The position numbers were made by a program, and so were the translations under genes. Of a DNA stretch of 64,000 nt, positions 16,520 through 25,753 are shown in pieces; position 1 is the first letter of the stretch; every line of letters starts with the position of its first letter. The DNA lies in NCBI RefSeq assembly GCF_016827605.1, contig NZ_JAEPJQ010000008.1:1-64000 (forward strand). The letters run 5' to 3'. The notes below the pieces were generated by a model, which was not told the origin of the DNA, ran no database searches, and saw only the letters and a list, made by a program, of their open reading frames with translations. This DNA is from Hyunsoonleella ulvae. GTDB taxonomy: Bacteria; Bacteroidota; Bacteroidia; Flavobacteriales; Flavobacteriaceae.

Positions 16520-17093
16520 TGTGATTTCTCCTGACGTCGACATGAGGTACGATTGAGGTATCACATAAGAGTTAGCACAAAGACTTTAAGGATTAAATAA
16601 TGTGATTTCTCCTATCGTCGAAATGACTAGGAATGCTACATTAAGATATGTTAGTCATGTCGACGATAGGAGACATCACATAAGAGTAGGCAAGAACTGC
16701 TTAGAATATATAACAATGCGATTTCTCAAAGCTTCGCTTGTATCTTCAAACAAAATATATTCTGTTCTCGATAATGTTCGAAATGACTCAGACGTATCAA
16801 ATCAAAAGAGTCGTTGTCATGTCGACAAAAGGAGACATCACATAAAGGCAAGCAAGCAAGCAATTAATTAAATAAATAATGCGATTTCTCCTGACGTTGA
16901 AATAACTAGGAATGCTAATTTAAGATACGTTTGTCATGTCGACATGAGGAACGATTGAGACATCACATAAGAGTAAGCACGAAGACTTTTAAGGATGAAA
17001 TAATGCGATTTCTCCTGACGTCGAAATGACCGGGAATACTTAATTATAAAACGCTTGTCATGTCAAAATGAGTTACGATTGATACATCATTTC
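16520..17093. repeat. Tandem array of the dispersed inverted-repeat element
   Basis: About five partial or complete copies of the GTCATGTCGA...TCGAAATGAC element follow directly after the flippase stop. Conserved pieces recur: GTCATGTCGAC, GAGACATCACATAAGAGTA, AATGCGATTTCTCCTGACG, TCGAAATGAC. Spacers such as GGAATGCTA repeat too. Copy limits are blurred because left and right halves alternate. A stretch of GCAAGCAAGCAAGCAA lies at about 16846-16861. No gene is present. Confidence 0.85.
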
Positions 17094-17120
17094 ACTATAA
17101 ATATCAAAATTCAAAAAGGC

Positions 17121-17172
17121 TTTATCTAAAGTAAATTACCATTCGTCTACAGTAATTTTCCAACGGTCTAAG
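17121..17172. promoter_or_regulatory. Triple 21-bp-spaced direct repeats upstream of the second GT-B gene
   Basis: TTTATCTAAA (17121-17130), TTCGTCTACA (17142-17151) and ACGGTCTAAG (17163-17172) begin exactly 21 bases apart and each keeps the core TCTA. The spacers are similar too (GTAAATTACCA, GTAATTTTCCA). This is the clearest example of the motif in the window. The start codon at 17338 is about 165 bases further on. Confidence 0.7.
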
Positions 17173-17248
17173 AACACCTTAATTGTTCTTATAAATACCC
17201 CAAATTTGTAGTATAAATCACAAATAATTAAAAACTCAAATCATGAAC

Positions 17249-17299
17249 CATCCAGTTAAATTAATCTTATTATAAAGAATTAATATTCATTACTGGATG
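17249..17299 (+). promoter_or_regulatory. Long 5' UTR hairpin upstream of the second GT-B gene
   Basis: CATCCAGT (17249-17256) and ACTGGATG (17292-17299) form perfect outer arms; inner ATTAATCTT and AAGAATTAAT add an imperfect inner stem. A ten-codon open frame, ATG at 17243 to TAA at 17275, overlaps the hairpin. The structure ends about 38 bases before the start codon, so it may control translation or protect the mRNA. Confidence 0.45.
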
Positions 17300-17337
17300 C
17301 ACCATAAGACCATTCACAAACAATAAAACTTAAACTC

Positions 17338-18555
17338 ATGAAATTAGCCATAGTAACAGCATACCCACCAAGTAAAGTAACGTTAAATGAATATGCTTAT
17401 CATTTAGTTAAGCACTTCAGACAAAACCAAAATATCACAGAATTAGTATTACTTACCGATACAACAGAAGGCGAAAAAGATATTAATTTTACTGAGGCTG
17501 GATGTAAAATCACTGTAAAAGAGTGTTGGACTTTTAATAGCTATTTAAATATTGTAAATGTAACTAAAGCTATCAATCAAGTAGGGCCAGACGCAGTGCT
17601 ATTCAATTTACAATTCATGAAGTTTGGCGATAAAAAAATTGCCGCTGCATTAGGTTTAATGTTACCTCTAATATGTAAGTTAAAAAAGATTCCAAACATT
17701 GTATTACTTCACAATATTATGGAACAGGTAGATTTAGGTAGTGCAGGGTTCACGAGTAACAGAATCATGAAAAAAATATATGGGTTTATTGGCAGTACTT
17801 TAACCCGATTGATTTTACAAGCTGATACTGTGGCTGTAACAATGCAGAAATATGTGGATATTTTAAATAAAAAATATAATGCTAAAAATGTGAAGTTAAT
17901 TCCTCATGGCACTTTTGAGATTCTTGAAGAGCCTAGTTATGATACACCTTTAGAACCTTTTAAAATAATGGCTTTTGGAAAGTTTGGAACTTATAAGAAA
18001 GTTGAAGGTATGATTAAGGCTGTAGAAATGTTAAGAGAAGTTTCTGATTTAAATATGGAAATTGTTATAGCAGGAACAGACAACCCCAATACTCCAGGTT
18101 ATTTAGAAAGTGTTAAACAAAAATATGACTACGTACAAGGTTTAACATTTACAGGATATGTAGCTGAAGAAGATGTGCCAAAGTTATTTAAAGAAAGTAC
18201 GGTTGTAGTATTTCCATATACATCAACAACTGGTAGTTCAGGTGTATTACACCAAGCGGGAAGTTATGGTAAAGCTGTAGTAATGCCAGATTTAGGAGAT
18301 CTAGCTTTATTGGTACAAGATGAGGGGTACAAAGGGGAGTTTTTTGATGCGGAAAGCCCTACTAGTTTAGCTATAGCATTACAGAAAATTTTGGAAGATA
18401 ATGCGTATCGTATAGAGCTTGAAAAGGCAAATTATAAAGCCGCTACGGCGTACCCAATGTCTAGAGTTGCAGATATGTATATCAATACTTTTGAAGTGAT
18501 AGTAGATAAAAAATCTGAAGTAACTACAGTACAATCTCAAGAAATTATTCTTTAG
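17338..18555 (+). CDS. GT-B fold glycosyltransferase (GT4-like), copy 2
   Basis: A 405-residue paralogue of the transferase at 13377, with identical opening MKLAIVTAYPPSKVTLNEYA and the same donor-side features (MAFGKFGTYKK, FPYTSTTGSSGVLHQAGSYG, VMPDLGDLALL). It has a divergent 15-residue tail (KKSEVTTVQSQEIIL). Its 3' end overlaps the convergent GH5-like gene by 11 bases. It has its own repeat-bearing promoter and structured leader, which suggests regulation distinct from copy 1. It probably adds a sugar to the same lipid-linked intermediate. Confidence 0.88.
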   Translation: MKLAIVTAYPPSKVTLNEYAYHLVKHFRQNQNITELVLLTDTTEGEKDINFTEAGCKITVKECWTFNSYLNIVNVTKAINQVGPDAVLFNLQFMKFGDKKIAAALGLMLPLICKLKKIPNIVLLHNIMEQVDLGSAGFTSNRIMKKIYGFIGSTLTRLILQADTVAVTMQKYVDILNKKYNAKNVKLIPHGTFEILEEPSYDTPLEPFKIMAFGKFGTYKKVEGMIKAVEMLREVSDLNMEIVIAGTDNPNTPGYLESVKQKYDYVQGLTFTGYVAEEDVPKLFKESTVVVFPYTSTTGSSGVLHQAGSYGKAVVMPDLGDLALLVQDEGYKGEFFDAESPTSLAIALQKILEDNAYRIELEKANYKAATAYPMSRVADMYINTFEVIVDKKSEVTTVQSQEIIL

Positions 18556-20062
18556 AAATAAATTTAAATGCGGGCTTAGTCTCTCCGTTTTGGTTGATAA
18601 AACCAAAATATCCTTGAGTCCGTTTACGCCAGGGAAGTCGTCCAACGACTTCCTTTGGTATTTCTGTAAAGTCGTAAAGTGTCCAACTCATAAACTGGAT
18701 ATCGTTTTTGGCAAATAGTGTTTGTGCCTCTTTATGATATTCTGCTTGATCTTCGGCAGAACTACCAAACGGACGCCAAAGCCCACGATAGGAGGACAAT
18801 CCAAATTCGGTAATGATTACAGGTTTGTTGGGTATAGCTGTTTTTAAATTGAGGTAAGATGCTTCAAGTGCATCCAAATCTTCATAATAATGAAAGGATA
18901 CAAAATCTAATTTGTCTTTTAATATAGTTGTGCTTTCAGTATTAGACCATCCTATAGTTACTGGGTGTATTGTATCTGTAGATTTTACAGTTTCAATCAT
19001 CTGTTCTGCCCAAGCCATTACTTTAACTTTTCCTCTAGATTCAAAATCTAAATTAGGTTCGTTTTTAATATCCCAGGCTAAAAGTGCGTTATGATCTTTT
19101 AAGGCAGATACAACTGAAATGGCATGATGTTGATTTAAACTCCAATTCAGTACTTCATAATCGCCATAAAAGTCAAAGAGGGTAACCATAACTTTTAGCT
19201 CATACTGTTCGGCAATATCTAAAACTGTTTTTAGTTTTTCTAGTTTATCGGGACTTACATTTGCACTACCAAAATCTTCATAAGGCACAAAAATGCGAAT
19301 ACTGTTAAGGCCTGCATCCGCAATGATTTTAAAATCTTTGGAAATAATATCAGCATCAAAACTATCGCCGTACATATTCCAAGGTGTAGCTTGGGGGTAG
19401 TAATTAATGCCTTTAATTTGGGTAATGGTATTAGATGCTGGGGTAAATTCCTTTTTGTATGGAGCAGTGTGTTCCCTAATTAAGTGCCTTATGCGCCAAA
19501 AACCATCTTCTAATAGCATAACGATTTTATAAGTAGAACGTTCTCTGGCTTCCAATAGCATTTCATTATTTTGATAGATGCGTTTGTATTCTAAAACATC
19601 TTTATCTTTTAGGACAACCAACTGCCCATCTTCACTAAAAAAATCCAAAGTTAAATGATGTTCTAGGGTAGTGCCATCAATACTAATAGCCTCGTTAGTA
19701 TTTCTATCTACAAGGGAGTAAATAGATGTTCTGGCATTTTCAGTATAATAATCATCAATGCCCATAGTTGTATTTGTTTTGTAAGCAACATGTTTTACAT
19801 ACCAGGCATCTAGATAATCGGTTTCAATAGATTTTAAAGTCTGTAAATCCATTGGTCTGCCTTCATTCTGTATGGGCGCCCATTCTAACTTTGGTAAATA
19901 TTGCTCTATTTTTTGTATTTCAGTGTGGAGCATCTTACTCCTGTCTGCTCCTGTGTTTAAATACGAAAACACATTACTTATACCTAAAACTATAATGCTA
20001 ATGATAGCGATATAGGATAACACCAAAATGCCTCGTAATAAGTTTTTGTTTAGTGCTGTCAT
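18545..20062 (-). CDS. Membrane-anchored GH5-like glycoside hydrolase
   Basis: A 505-residue protein with one N-terminal transmembrane helix (about 10-33), an SnoaL/NTF2-like segment (about 85-200) and a TIM-barrel glycosidase from about 210. The acid/base is E335 in IKNEPN and the nucleophile E419 in ITEFGLSS, the clan-A pattern of family 5 and its relatives. LDFVSFHYY and QFMSWTLYDF are further barrel strands. Anchored facing the periplasm, it could trim or release the polysaccharide made by this locus, as hydrolases such as PgaB or PelA do in other systems; that analogy is functional only. Its start overlaps the stop of the upstream gene by four bases (ATGA), so translation is coupled. Confidence 0.8.
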   Translation of the reverse strand: MTALNKNLLRGILVLSYIAIISIIVLGISNVFSYLNTGADRSKMLHTEIQKIEQYLPKLEWAPIQNEGRPMDLQTLKSIETDYLDAWYVKHVAYKTNTTMGIDDYYTENARTSIYSLVDRNTNEAISIDGTTLEHHLTLDFFSEDGQLVVLKDKDVLEYKRIYQNNEMLLEARERSTYKIVMLLEDGFWRIRHLIREHTAPYKKEFTPASNTITQIKGINYYPQATPWNMYGDSFDADIISKDFKIIADAGLNSIRIFVPYEDFGSANVSPDKLEKLKTVLDIAEQYELKVMVTLFDFYGDYEVLNWSLNQHHAISVVSALKDHNALLAWDIKNEPNLDFESRGKVKVMAWAEQMIETVKSTDTIHPVTIGWSNTESTTILKDKLDFVSFHYYEDLDALEASYLNLKTAIPNKPVIITEFGLSSYRGLWRPFGSSAEDQAEYHKEAQTLFAKNDIQFMSWTLYDFTEIPKEVVGRLPWRKRTQGYFGFINQNGETKPAFKFISKE

Positions 20063-21264
20063 AGCTTAACGGCGTTTACAGATTTACTGATACCAGCGAC
20101 TTTTACGGTAAAGTTATAATTGCCTTTAGGGAATTGGTTGGCACTCAATTTAAAATTCACATAGCCATCCGCACTGCTTTTACGTTTGGTAAACACCAGA
20201 GTGTCTTTTGCGTACACATAAAGTGTTACCTCCATGCCATCGGGAATCATCTGATCCATAAAGCTTTCTAAAGGACCAACCGTAATATCTCTATTATGGT
20301 TAGAAAAAACAATGTTAACATCAGAAATAACAGCTTTATAATCAATATTTATGGTGTTGCTTTCTGCCATACCTTCAATAAATGCTTGTACAGACCAATT
20401 GTCTGCATGGTCTGGATGGATCATTTTTGCAGTAGCAATGCCATTAATTGTAGTCCCAGATGTTTTTAAAATGGTTTGGTTGGTGGTTTTGATAAAAAAC
20501 TCTGTGTAGGTGCCATCGCTCACTACATTGCCATATTCATCTTTTATAATGGATGTGGTAAATGTTGTGATTTGGTTACCATCTGCGTAATTATGATGTC
20601 TGCTAAAATCAATATTGAAGTTAGTAGGAGGTGCTGGCATCACATTAATATCATATTCTTTTGAATTAAACCCTAAGCAGGATGAATTCAAAAGGATGCG
20701 CCCTGTTTGTTTGGTGGAATAGATGTTTTTGTAACTAATATTGTTTTTTATGGCAATGGTATCTATGGTACGATTATTTTGAAACTGATACTTCACGGCT
20801 ACTTTAGTGCCTTGTGTAAGAGGATTGTCGTAATTGTCTGTGGGTATGGCAACCAGCATACTGTAATTGTCTCCTCCAGCAGTAATACTGGGTGGGCCTA
20901 AATAGGTTTGAATGGTGTTTACTGTGTTTTGGGGTATAATTTTAAGATTGCCTTTTAATGGCTGGGGTTTGGCTAAAAGCGTCCAATTAATAATGCCTAC
21001 TCTCGACGATAGGTGTATTGGAATATTATAACTTAAGGTGTTACCTGTTTTATTAGCTTTTATAAGTGTTGAGCCAAAACTATTGCTTACATACATAGAT
21101 GGCGAAGTATCGTGATCTATTTTAAATTTTAAGGTAACATCCTTTCCAGCCACAAATGTTGTGGTTGTAGTGATTAATTGAATAGTATCCGTTGCATAAA
21201 CAGTAGAACTGTTTATAATTAAAAGCACTAGCGCAATAAAACGATGTAAGCTAAATTTAATCAT
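20059..21264 (-). CDS. Secreted protein with Ig-like domains
   Basis: A 401-residue exported protein. Signal peptide at 1-24 (FIALVLLIINSSTVYA). The rest is beta-rich with features of bacterial Ig-like/invasin domains: PTDNYDNPLTQGTKVAVKY and IIKDEYGNVVSDGTYTEFF are the D-x-Y-G-N-x-x-x-x-G-T pattern of these folds, which occurs twice. No C-terminal sorting domain is evident. Three bases separate it from the large membrane protein upstream and it overlaps the hydrolase gene downstream, so the three proteins probably work together in the envelope. It may bind the glycan or scaffold the complex. Confidence 0.7.
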   Translation of the reverse strand: MIKFSLHRFIALVLLIINSSTVYATDTIQLITTTTTFVAGKDVTLKFKIDHDTSPSMYVSNSFGSTLIKANKTGNTLSYNIPIHLSSRVGIINWTLLAKPQPLKGNLKIIPQNTVNTIQTYLGPPSITAGGDNYSMLVAIPTDNYDNPLTQGTKVAVKYQFQNNRTIDTIAIKNNISYKNIYSTKQTGRILLNSSCLGFNSKEYDINVMPAPPTNFNIDFSRHHNYADGNQITTFTTSIIKDEYGNVVSDGTYTEFFIKTTNQTILKTSGTTINGIATAKMIHPDHADNWSVQAFIEGMAESNTINIDYKAVISDVNIVFSNHNRDITVGPLESFMDQMIPDGMEVTLYVYAKDTLVFTKRKSSADGYVNFKLSANQFPKGNYNFTVKVAGISKSVNAVKL

Positions 21265-21267
21265 TCA

Positions 21268-24200
21268 TCAAGGATTTCCTAAATAGGCGTTGGTTTCAAT
21301 TTTAATAAAACTATAAATAGGATGGTTTATGGCTTGTAATTGCTGATATGTATGGTTTTCAATTCTATTTGGGATTACCTTATTGGAGATATCGGCATTA
21401 GTTAAACCGTTTACAAAACAATTTTCCATAGAGTCGTTGATAATTGTTGTAGTATCTTCTTCCATGGCATATTCAAAATATTGCTTACGTTGTTGCCTGA
21501 TGCCTTCTTTTATAAATTTATGATCAACCCATAGCAAGGTTTTGTCGGCATCGTAATAACTTATAATTAATTGCGGAATGGTAATTTCTTTAATTCCTGA
21601 GTTAAATAAACTTCCAGAAATGGTTACTTCATTAAATTCTAAATCACTTAAAACAGTTTGTTTGTATAAGTCCGATCCAGATACGTTACCAGCAATTTGT
21701 AAATTAAATTTGGTAGGTTGTTCTTCAAACTCTACGGGCGTAAATTCATCTGGATTAAACGTTTTGGGGATGGAATCTTGGGTTTTAGACCACGCAATAC
21801 CTTCAAAATTAATTCTAAAAGCACTCACTTCTTTTGGCATGAGTTTATGTTTTACTTGGTGTTTGGCGTTATAAGTAGCGAGTTCTTTATTATCGGCGTT
21901 ATACAAGGTGCCTTTTAAAACCACATCGGCAGGTACATTGTCTATATTTTGAATTTCTCCAATAAGCGCGTAGCTTTTATTGTGCTTTACCAATTTAGCA
22001 GATAGTATTTCTAAAACGGGTTGTTTTAATACATCTTCATGATGGGTTTGTTCTGTGGTAATGCGTCTTCTACCTTGATTAAAATAGGTGGTTTCATTGT
22101 CTGAATAAAATTGATCTGGTGGTAAGTCTAAATCGATATCATCAGGCTCTATATACCATTTGCCTTTTAGCTTTATGAGCGATTTATAAAATACTTTATC
22201 AATTTTCTCCAGAGGTGTAATCCATTTGGTGCTAACTATAGCTGAGGCTAGTGAGTCGTTTTTTGTTGTGATTTTGGTGTCTATGGCATCTAATTTTGCG
22301 TAGGAGCTTAATAAACCATCGGTAACCGATATTTCCAGCATGTATTGTGCAATAGTTATATCGCTTTTAGGATTAATCATACTGTGCGCTTTTTCAAACC
22401 GTTTAAAATCCAAAGCATCATAATAGGCTAGTAGTGCATTTTCTGGTGTATGATGGCTATCATTTTTTATATAAAATAGATATACGCCATACCCAACAAT
22501 TATCGCTAAACACAAAGACCAAAGATGTGTAATCCCTAAAATAGGTCGAGAAAATTTGGTGTAATTGGTTTTATAGCTTAAATAATCGGGTACTTGCTTA
22601 AGTTTTAGTTTAAGTGCTCTGGTAAAGAGCACATGAACATTCAAAAAGAAAGCAATAAGCACTGTTGAAAAAGGCATAATACCCCACAATATTTTTTGCC
22701 ATTTAGCTACATCATCTTTAGGTAAAATAGACGAAATAGGAGGCACATTTAGTTTTTCCCAAACTTGAATACCATTTTCTAATTGCCGTAAACGTTGCCA
22801 GCCACAGAAATATAAAATGGGGTCATAAAACTTATCATTAGAGAAAATGTATTTTAAATTATACTTTTCTGGAGTGGTTAAAAATTGTTGGAGAGAACCA
22901 ATCCCCTCAACACCTTTAAATTTAGAATTCTCTAAACGTTCAATAGGTCTTGTGGTTAGTTCTGGTAATCGTCTTGCAGAATGGTAATTACCATCAACAC
23001 TCATAGCTTTAGTTTGTGCAGATAACCATGCCATTTGATCGCCAAATCCTAAAGTCATATATCGCCATTGGTCATGCTGATCTTGATTAAGGAAATTAAC
23101 AATAGGCAGCATTTTTATTTTTTGAGGTTGAGATGGCCTAAAATATCCCAAACTCATAGTAAATATGGTCATGAATACAAAAAGACCAGCCAATAAACCG
23201 CCTGCAATTCTATGATACACCGCCCCAAACTTACTTTGTATTAGTGCTTTTAAATCGCCTTCTACTAGTCTATATGCAAATTCTCCAAAAAGCGGTATAG
23301 ACATTATTGATGCCCAAAGTGTAAATCTATCTAAGGTTAAAATATTAAAAGCTGTTTCTCCTAAAAATTTTCTAGGAATGGGTGTGGTACCTCCAGTTCC
23401 CAAAACTGTTAAAATGGTTATGGATAAACCAAAAAACAAATAACGTTTGCTGTAATATCTATAAAAAATGTATGGTAGTACGATTAATAATACTCCCCAA
23501 GGAATTAAAAAGAATACCAAGCCTGATGAGGTAATCTCTAAAAAATTATCACGAGAACCATGAGGAATGGGGACTTGTGTTATGGGGTTGTTTTTAGAGT
23601 TTATCCAATAAGGAAGAATGCATCCTACAATAATGATTAAGGATAAAAAACCAAAGCTAATAATACGTTTAAACAGTTTAAAAAAACTATTTAAAAACAC
23701 TTTAAAAGTTACGGCTTTCATGCTACCTGCCTTATCCTTTGATACATCCATAAGCACCATGCCTATTAGAGGAAAAATAAAGAATACCATTCCAAAAATG
23801 GGAGTAACATGATGGGAAGTTACCGTTACAGCAATAAGTGATAAACAAGTACATAAATAGCGAAGTTTACCAGTTTTAAGCCAAAGATATATTTCTGGTA
23901 AAGCATGCATTAAAACAGAAATACCTATGATGCTTGGAAGTTGCCCAAATACATGTAGAGTTTCTACAAAAGAGGAGGAAAGCGTAGCTAAAACCGAAGC
24001 ATAACCTGCTACAGTTCTGTTTCCAGTAATTAATAGCGAAAACCTGTAGGCACCAGTAATAAATAATACAATACTAATAAGTGCAACTACAAAAAGCCCA
24101 AATTTTAAGCCACCAATAAAGGACAGTGCACCTATGGACTGGTGTACCAAAGGCGGATAACTCATTACAGTAAAACCAGTATACCATTTATAATTCCAAG

Positions 24201-24354
24201 GTTCAAACCAACTATTTGCATAATGTTCTGCAAAGAATAAATGAATAAGCGCATCGTAGGTGCTTTCTAATGTAAAAAAGATAGAAGTCCCATGAAATGC
24301 AACACCAATAAGCAGTGCAACTATTAAAAATTTATTTGATTTGGTTGGATTCAA
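21268..24354 (-). CDS. Large GT-C-like membrane protein with periplasmic domains
   Basis: A 1028-residue protein. Residues 1-430 contain about eleven transmembrane helices with a first loop STYDALIHLFFAEHY and W-x-x-P-W-N-x-x-W-Y-T-G, then SYPPL, resembling GT-C glycosyltransferases and the membrane 'PTPS-related' family. A soluble portion follows, then two more helices (about 560-580 and 620-645), an SnoaL-like domain (about 655-760) and beta-rich domains to the end. It may transfer sugar or a substituent from a lipid carrier in the periplasm. It leads an operon with the Ig-like and GH5-like genes and is divergent from the receiver-GT2 gene at 24531, with shared repeats between them. Confidence 0.7.
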   Translation of the reverse strand: MNPTKSNKFLIVALLIGVAFHGTSIFFTLESTYDALIHLFFAEHYANSWFEPWNYKWYTGFTVMSYPPLVHQSIGALSFIGGLKFGLFVVALISIVLFITGAYRFSLLITGNRTVAGYASVLATLSSSFVETLHVFGQLPSIIGISVLMHALPEIYLWLKTGKLRYLCTCLSLIAVTVTSHHVTPIFGMVFFIFPLIGMVLMDVSKDKAGSMKAVTFKVFLNSFFKLFKRIISFGFLSLIIIVGCILPYWINSKNNPITQVPIPHGSRDNFLEITSSGLVFFLIPWGVLLIVLPYIFYRYYSKRYLFFGLSITILTVLGTGGTTPIPRKFLGETAFNILTLDRFTLWASIMSIPLFGEFAYRLVEGDLKALIQSKFGAVYHRIAGGLLAGLFVFMTIFTMSLGYFRPSQPQKIKMLPIVNFLNQDQHDQWRYMTLGFGDQMAWLSAQTKAMSVDGNYHSARRLPELTTRPIERLENSKFKGVEGIGSLQQFLTTPEKYNLKYIFSNDKFYDPILYFCGWQRLRQLENGIQVWEKLNVPPISSILPKDDVAKWQKILWGIMPFSTVLIAFFLNVHVLFTRALKLKLKQVPDYLSYKTNYTKFSRPILGITHLWSLCLAIIVGYGVYLFYIKNDSHHTPENALLAYYDALDFKRFEKAHSMINPKSDITIAQYMLEISVTDGLLSSYAKLDAIDTKITTKNDSLASAIVSTKWITPLEKIDKVFYKSLIKLKGKWYIEPDDIDLDLPPDQFYSDNETTYFNQGRRRITTEQTHHEDVLKQPVLEILSAKLVKHNKSYALIGEIQNIDNVPADVVLKGTLYNADNKELATYNAKHQVKHKLMPKEVSAFRINFEGIAWSKTQDSIPKTFNPDEFTPVEFEEQPTKFNLQIAGNVSGSDLYKQTVLSDLEFNEVTISGSLFNSGIKEITIPQLIISYYDADKTLLWVDHKFIKEGIRQQRKQYFEYAMEEDTTTIINDSMENCFVNGLTNADISNKVIPNRIENHTYQQLQAINHPIYSFIKIETNAYLGNP

Positions 24355-24412
24355 TATGCATCAATTTAATACAATGTAAAGATATACATTGCATAGTTTG
24401 GTTAAGGTTTAG

Positions 24413-24464
24413 CTCGTCTACAGTAAACTACCATTCATCTATACCAATGATCTTCTTAAGCTAA
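24413..24464. promoter_or_regulatory. 21-bp-spaced direct repeats in the divergent 24354/24531 promoter region
   Basis: CTCGTCTACA (24413-24422) and TTCATCTATA (24434-24443) are clear and start 21 bases apart; CTTAAGCTAA (24455-24464) is a weak third unit. The spacer GTAAACTACCA is nearly the same as the GTAAATTACCA spacer at 17131. The array ends about 29 bases before the -7 element TACTTTTG (24493-24500). Confidence 0.65.
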
Positions 24465-24492
24465 AATAGACTTTTTCTTACGCTAATCATAA

Positions 24493-24500
24493 TACTTTTG
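24493..24500 (+). promoter_or_regulatory. -7 promoter element of the second receiver-GT2 gene
   Basis: TACTTTTG matches TAnnTTTG exactly and lies 30 bases before the ATG at 24531. No TTG is found at the -33 position, consistent with a promoter that depends on an activator bound to the repeats just upstream. Confidence 0.55.
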
Positions 24501-24530
24501 TCTTGTAAATAATCACAAAAACTATTTATC

Positions 24531-25721
24531 ATGAAAATTTTAGCTATAGATGACCAACAATTAGTTTTGTTGCCATTACAAAAAAGGTTAGCAGAATTAG
24601 GTTACGAAGTTGTTGCGGAAACTGATGCTAATGAAGGTGTTTCACTTTACAACTCATTTAATCCAGATTTAGTTATTGTTGATATTAATATGCCAACAGT
24701 ATCAGGTTTAGAAATTGTTAAATATATAAGACAGTCTAAACGTGCAGATACCCCAATCATGGTATTATCTGGTAATACGCAAGATGATGTTATTACTGCT
24801 GGTTTCGAATTAGGAATTAATGATTACATGAAAAAACCTCTAAGTTTAAATGAGATTTGCGCGCGTGTAAAACGATTGATAGGTACTCCAGAGCACAAAA
24901 GTGTTACGTCAAAAACAAATGTAATGATTCAACAACGTTGTGTTGGTGTTGTAATCCCTTGTTATAATGAAGAAGATAGATTATTAAGTGATGAATTCCT
25001 TCAATTTATTGATAAAAATTCAGGATACCATTTATGTTTTGTAAATGACGGTAGTAAAGATAGTACACTAGATGTTTTGCACAATTTACAAAAAGGACGT
25101 GAAGATTATATTTCTGTGTATAACTGTGAAAAAAATGGAGGTAAGGCAGAAGCAGTAAGATTAGGGATGCTTCACATGGCAAAAAAGAAAGGTTTAGATT
25201 TTATTGGATTTTTAGATGCAGATTTATCCACCGATTTAAAAGATTTTGATGATTTAGTTTCTACTATAGAACATTCAAGTTTTAAGATAGTAAGTGGTTC
25301 TAGAATAAGTAGAATGGGAGCTAACATCACTAAAGAATCAGCCAGAAAATTAATAAGTATGACTATTAATTTTATCATTAGAAAGATTCTAGGGATGAAC
25401 TTTAAAGACACGCAATGTGGTGCTAAAATCTTTAGAAAAGATGTAATTCATTTGGCATTTGATAAAAAGTTTGTAACACAATGGATTTTTGATGTTGAAA
25501 TATTTAAAAGAATGTCAGGCCATTTTGGAGTAGAAAAAGCTAAAAAATATATCTGTGAACAACCCTTAAAGCGATGGATTCATGCTGATGGTTCTAAATT
25601 ATCCATGAAAGATTCTGTTAAAATCGTAATGCAATTGGCACAAATTGCTTGGGTGTACAGAAGAAAAAAAAGTTTGATTGATAGTACTCAGATTGAGCTT
25701 AAATTAGTTCACAAGAGTTAA
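24531..25721 (+). CDS. Response-regulator receiver fused to GT2 glycosyltransferase, copy 2
   Basis: A 396-residue paralogue of the fusion at 12041. Receiver residues are D7-D8, phosphoacceptor D51 (VDINMP), S80 and K101-K102 in YMKKP. The GT2 domain starts near residue 137 (CVGVVIPCYNEEDRL) and keeps FVNDGSKDST, FLDADLSTD, FKIVSGSR and KRWIHADGSKLSMKDS. A basic tail follows (YRRKKSLIDSTQIELKLVHKS in two pieces). All receiver residues needed for phosphorylation are intact in both copies. No histidine kinase lies in this locus, so the phosphodonor is elsewhere. A strong terminator follows. Confidence 0.9.
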   Translation: MKILAIDDQQLVLLPLQKRLAELGYEVVAETDANEGVSLYNSFNPDLVIVDINMPTVSGLEIVKYIRQSKRADTPIMVLSGNTQDDVITAGFELGINDYMKKPLSLNEICARVKRLIGTPEHKSVTSKTNVMIQQRCVGVVIPCYNEEDRLLSDEFLQFIDKNSGYHLCFVNDGSKDSTLDVLHNLQKGREDYISVYNCEKNGGKAEAVRLGMLHMAKKKGLDFIGFLDADLSTDLKDFDDLVSTIEHSSFKIVSGSRISRMGANITKESARKLISMTINFIIRKILGMNFKDTQCGAKIFRKDVIHLAFDKKFVTQWIFDVEIFKRMSGHFGVEKAKKYICEQPLKRWIHADGSKLSMKDSVKIVMQLAQIAWVYRRKKSLIDSTQIELKLVHKS

Positions 25722-25753
25722 TGTAGTTTGATTTGTTTATGTTTTTTGTGATT

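Noticed and set aside
16846-16861. GCAAGCAAGCAAGCAA tract as a phase-variable switch
   Set aside because: It lies in an intergenic repeat array with no gene or promoter depending on its length.
16602-16871. An 89-codon plus-strand open frame after the flippase
   Set aside because: It is composed wholly of repeat copies (CHVDKRRHHI-like text recurs with the repeat), so it is not a gene.
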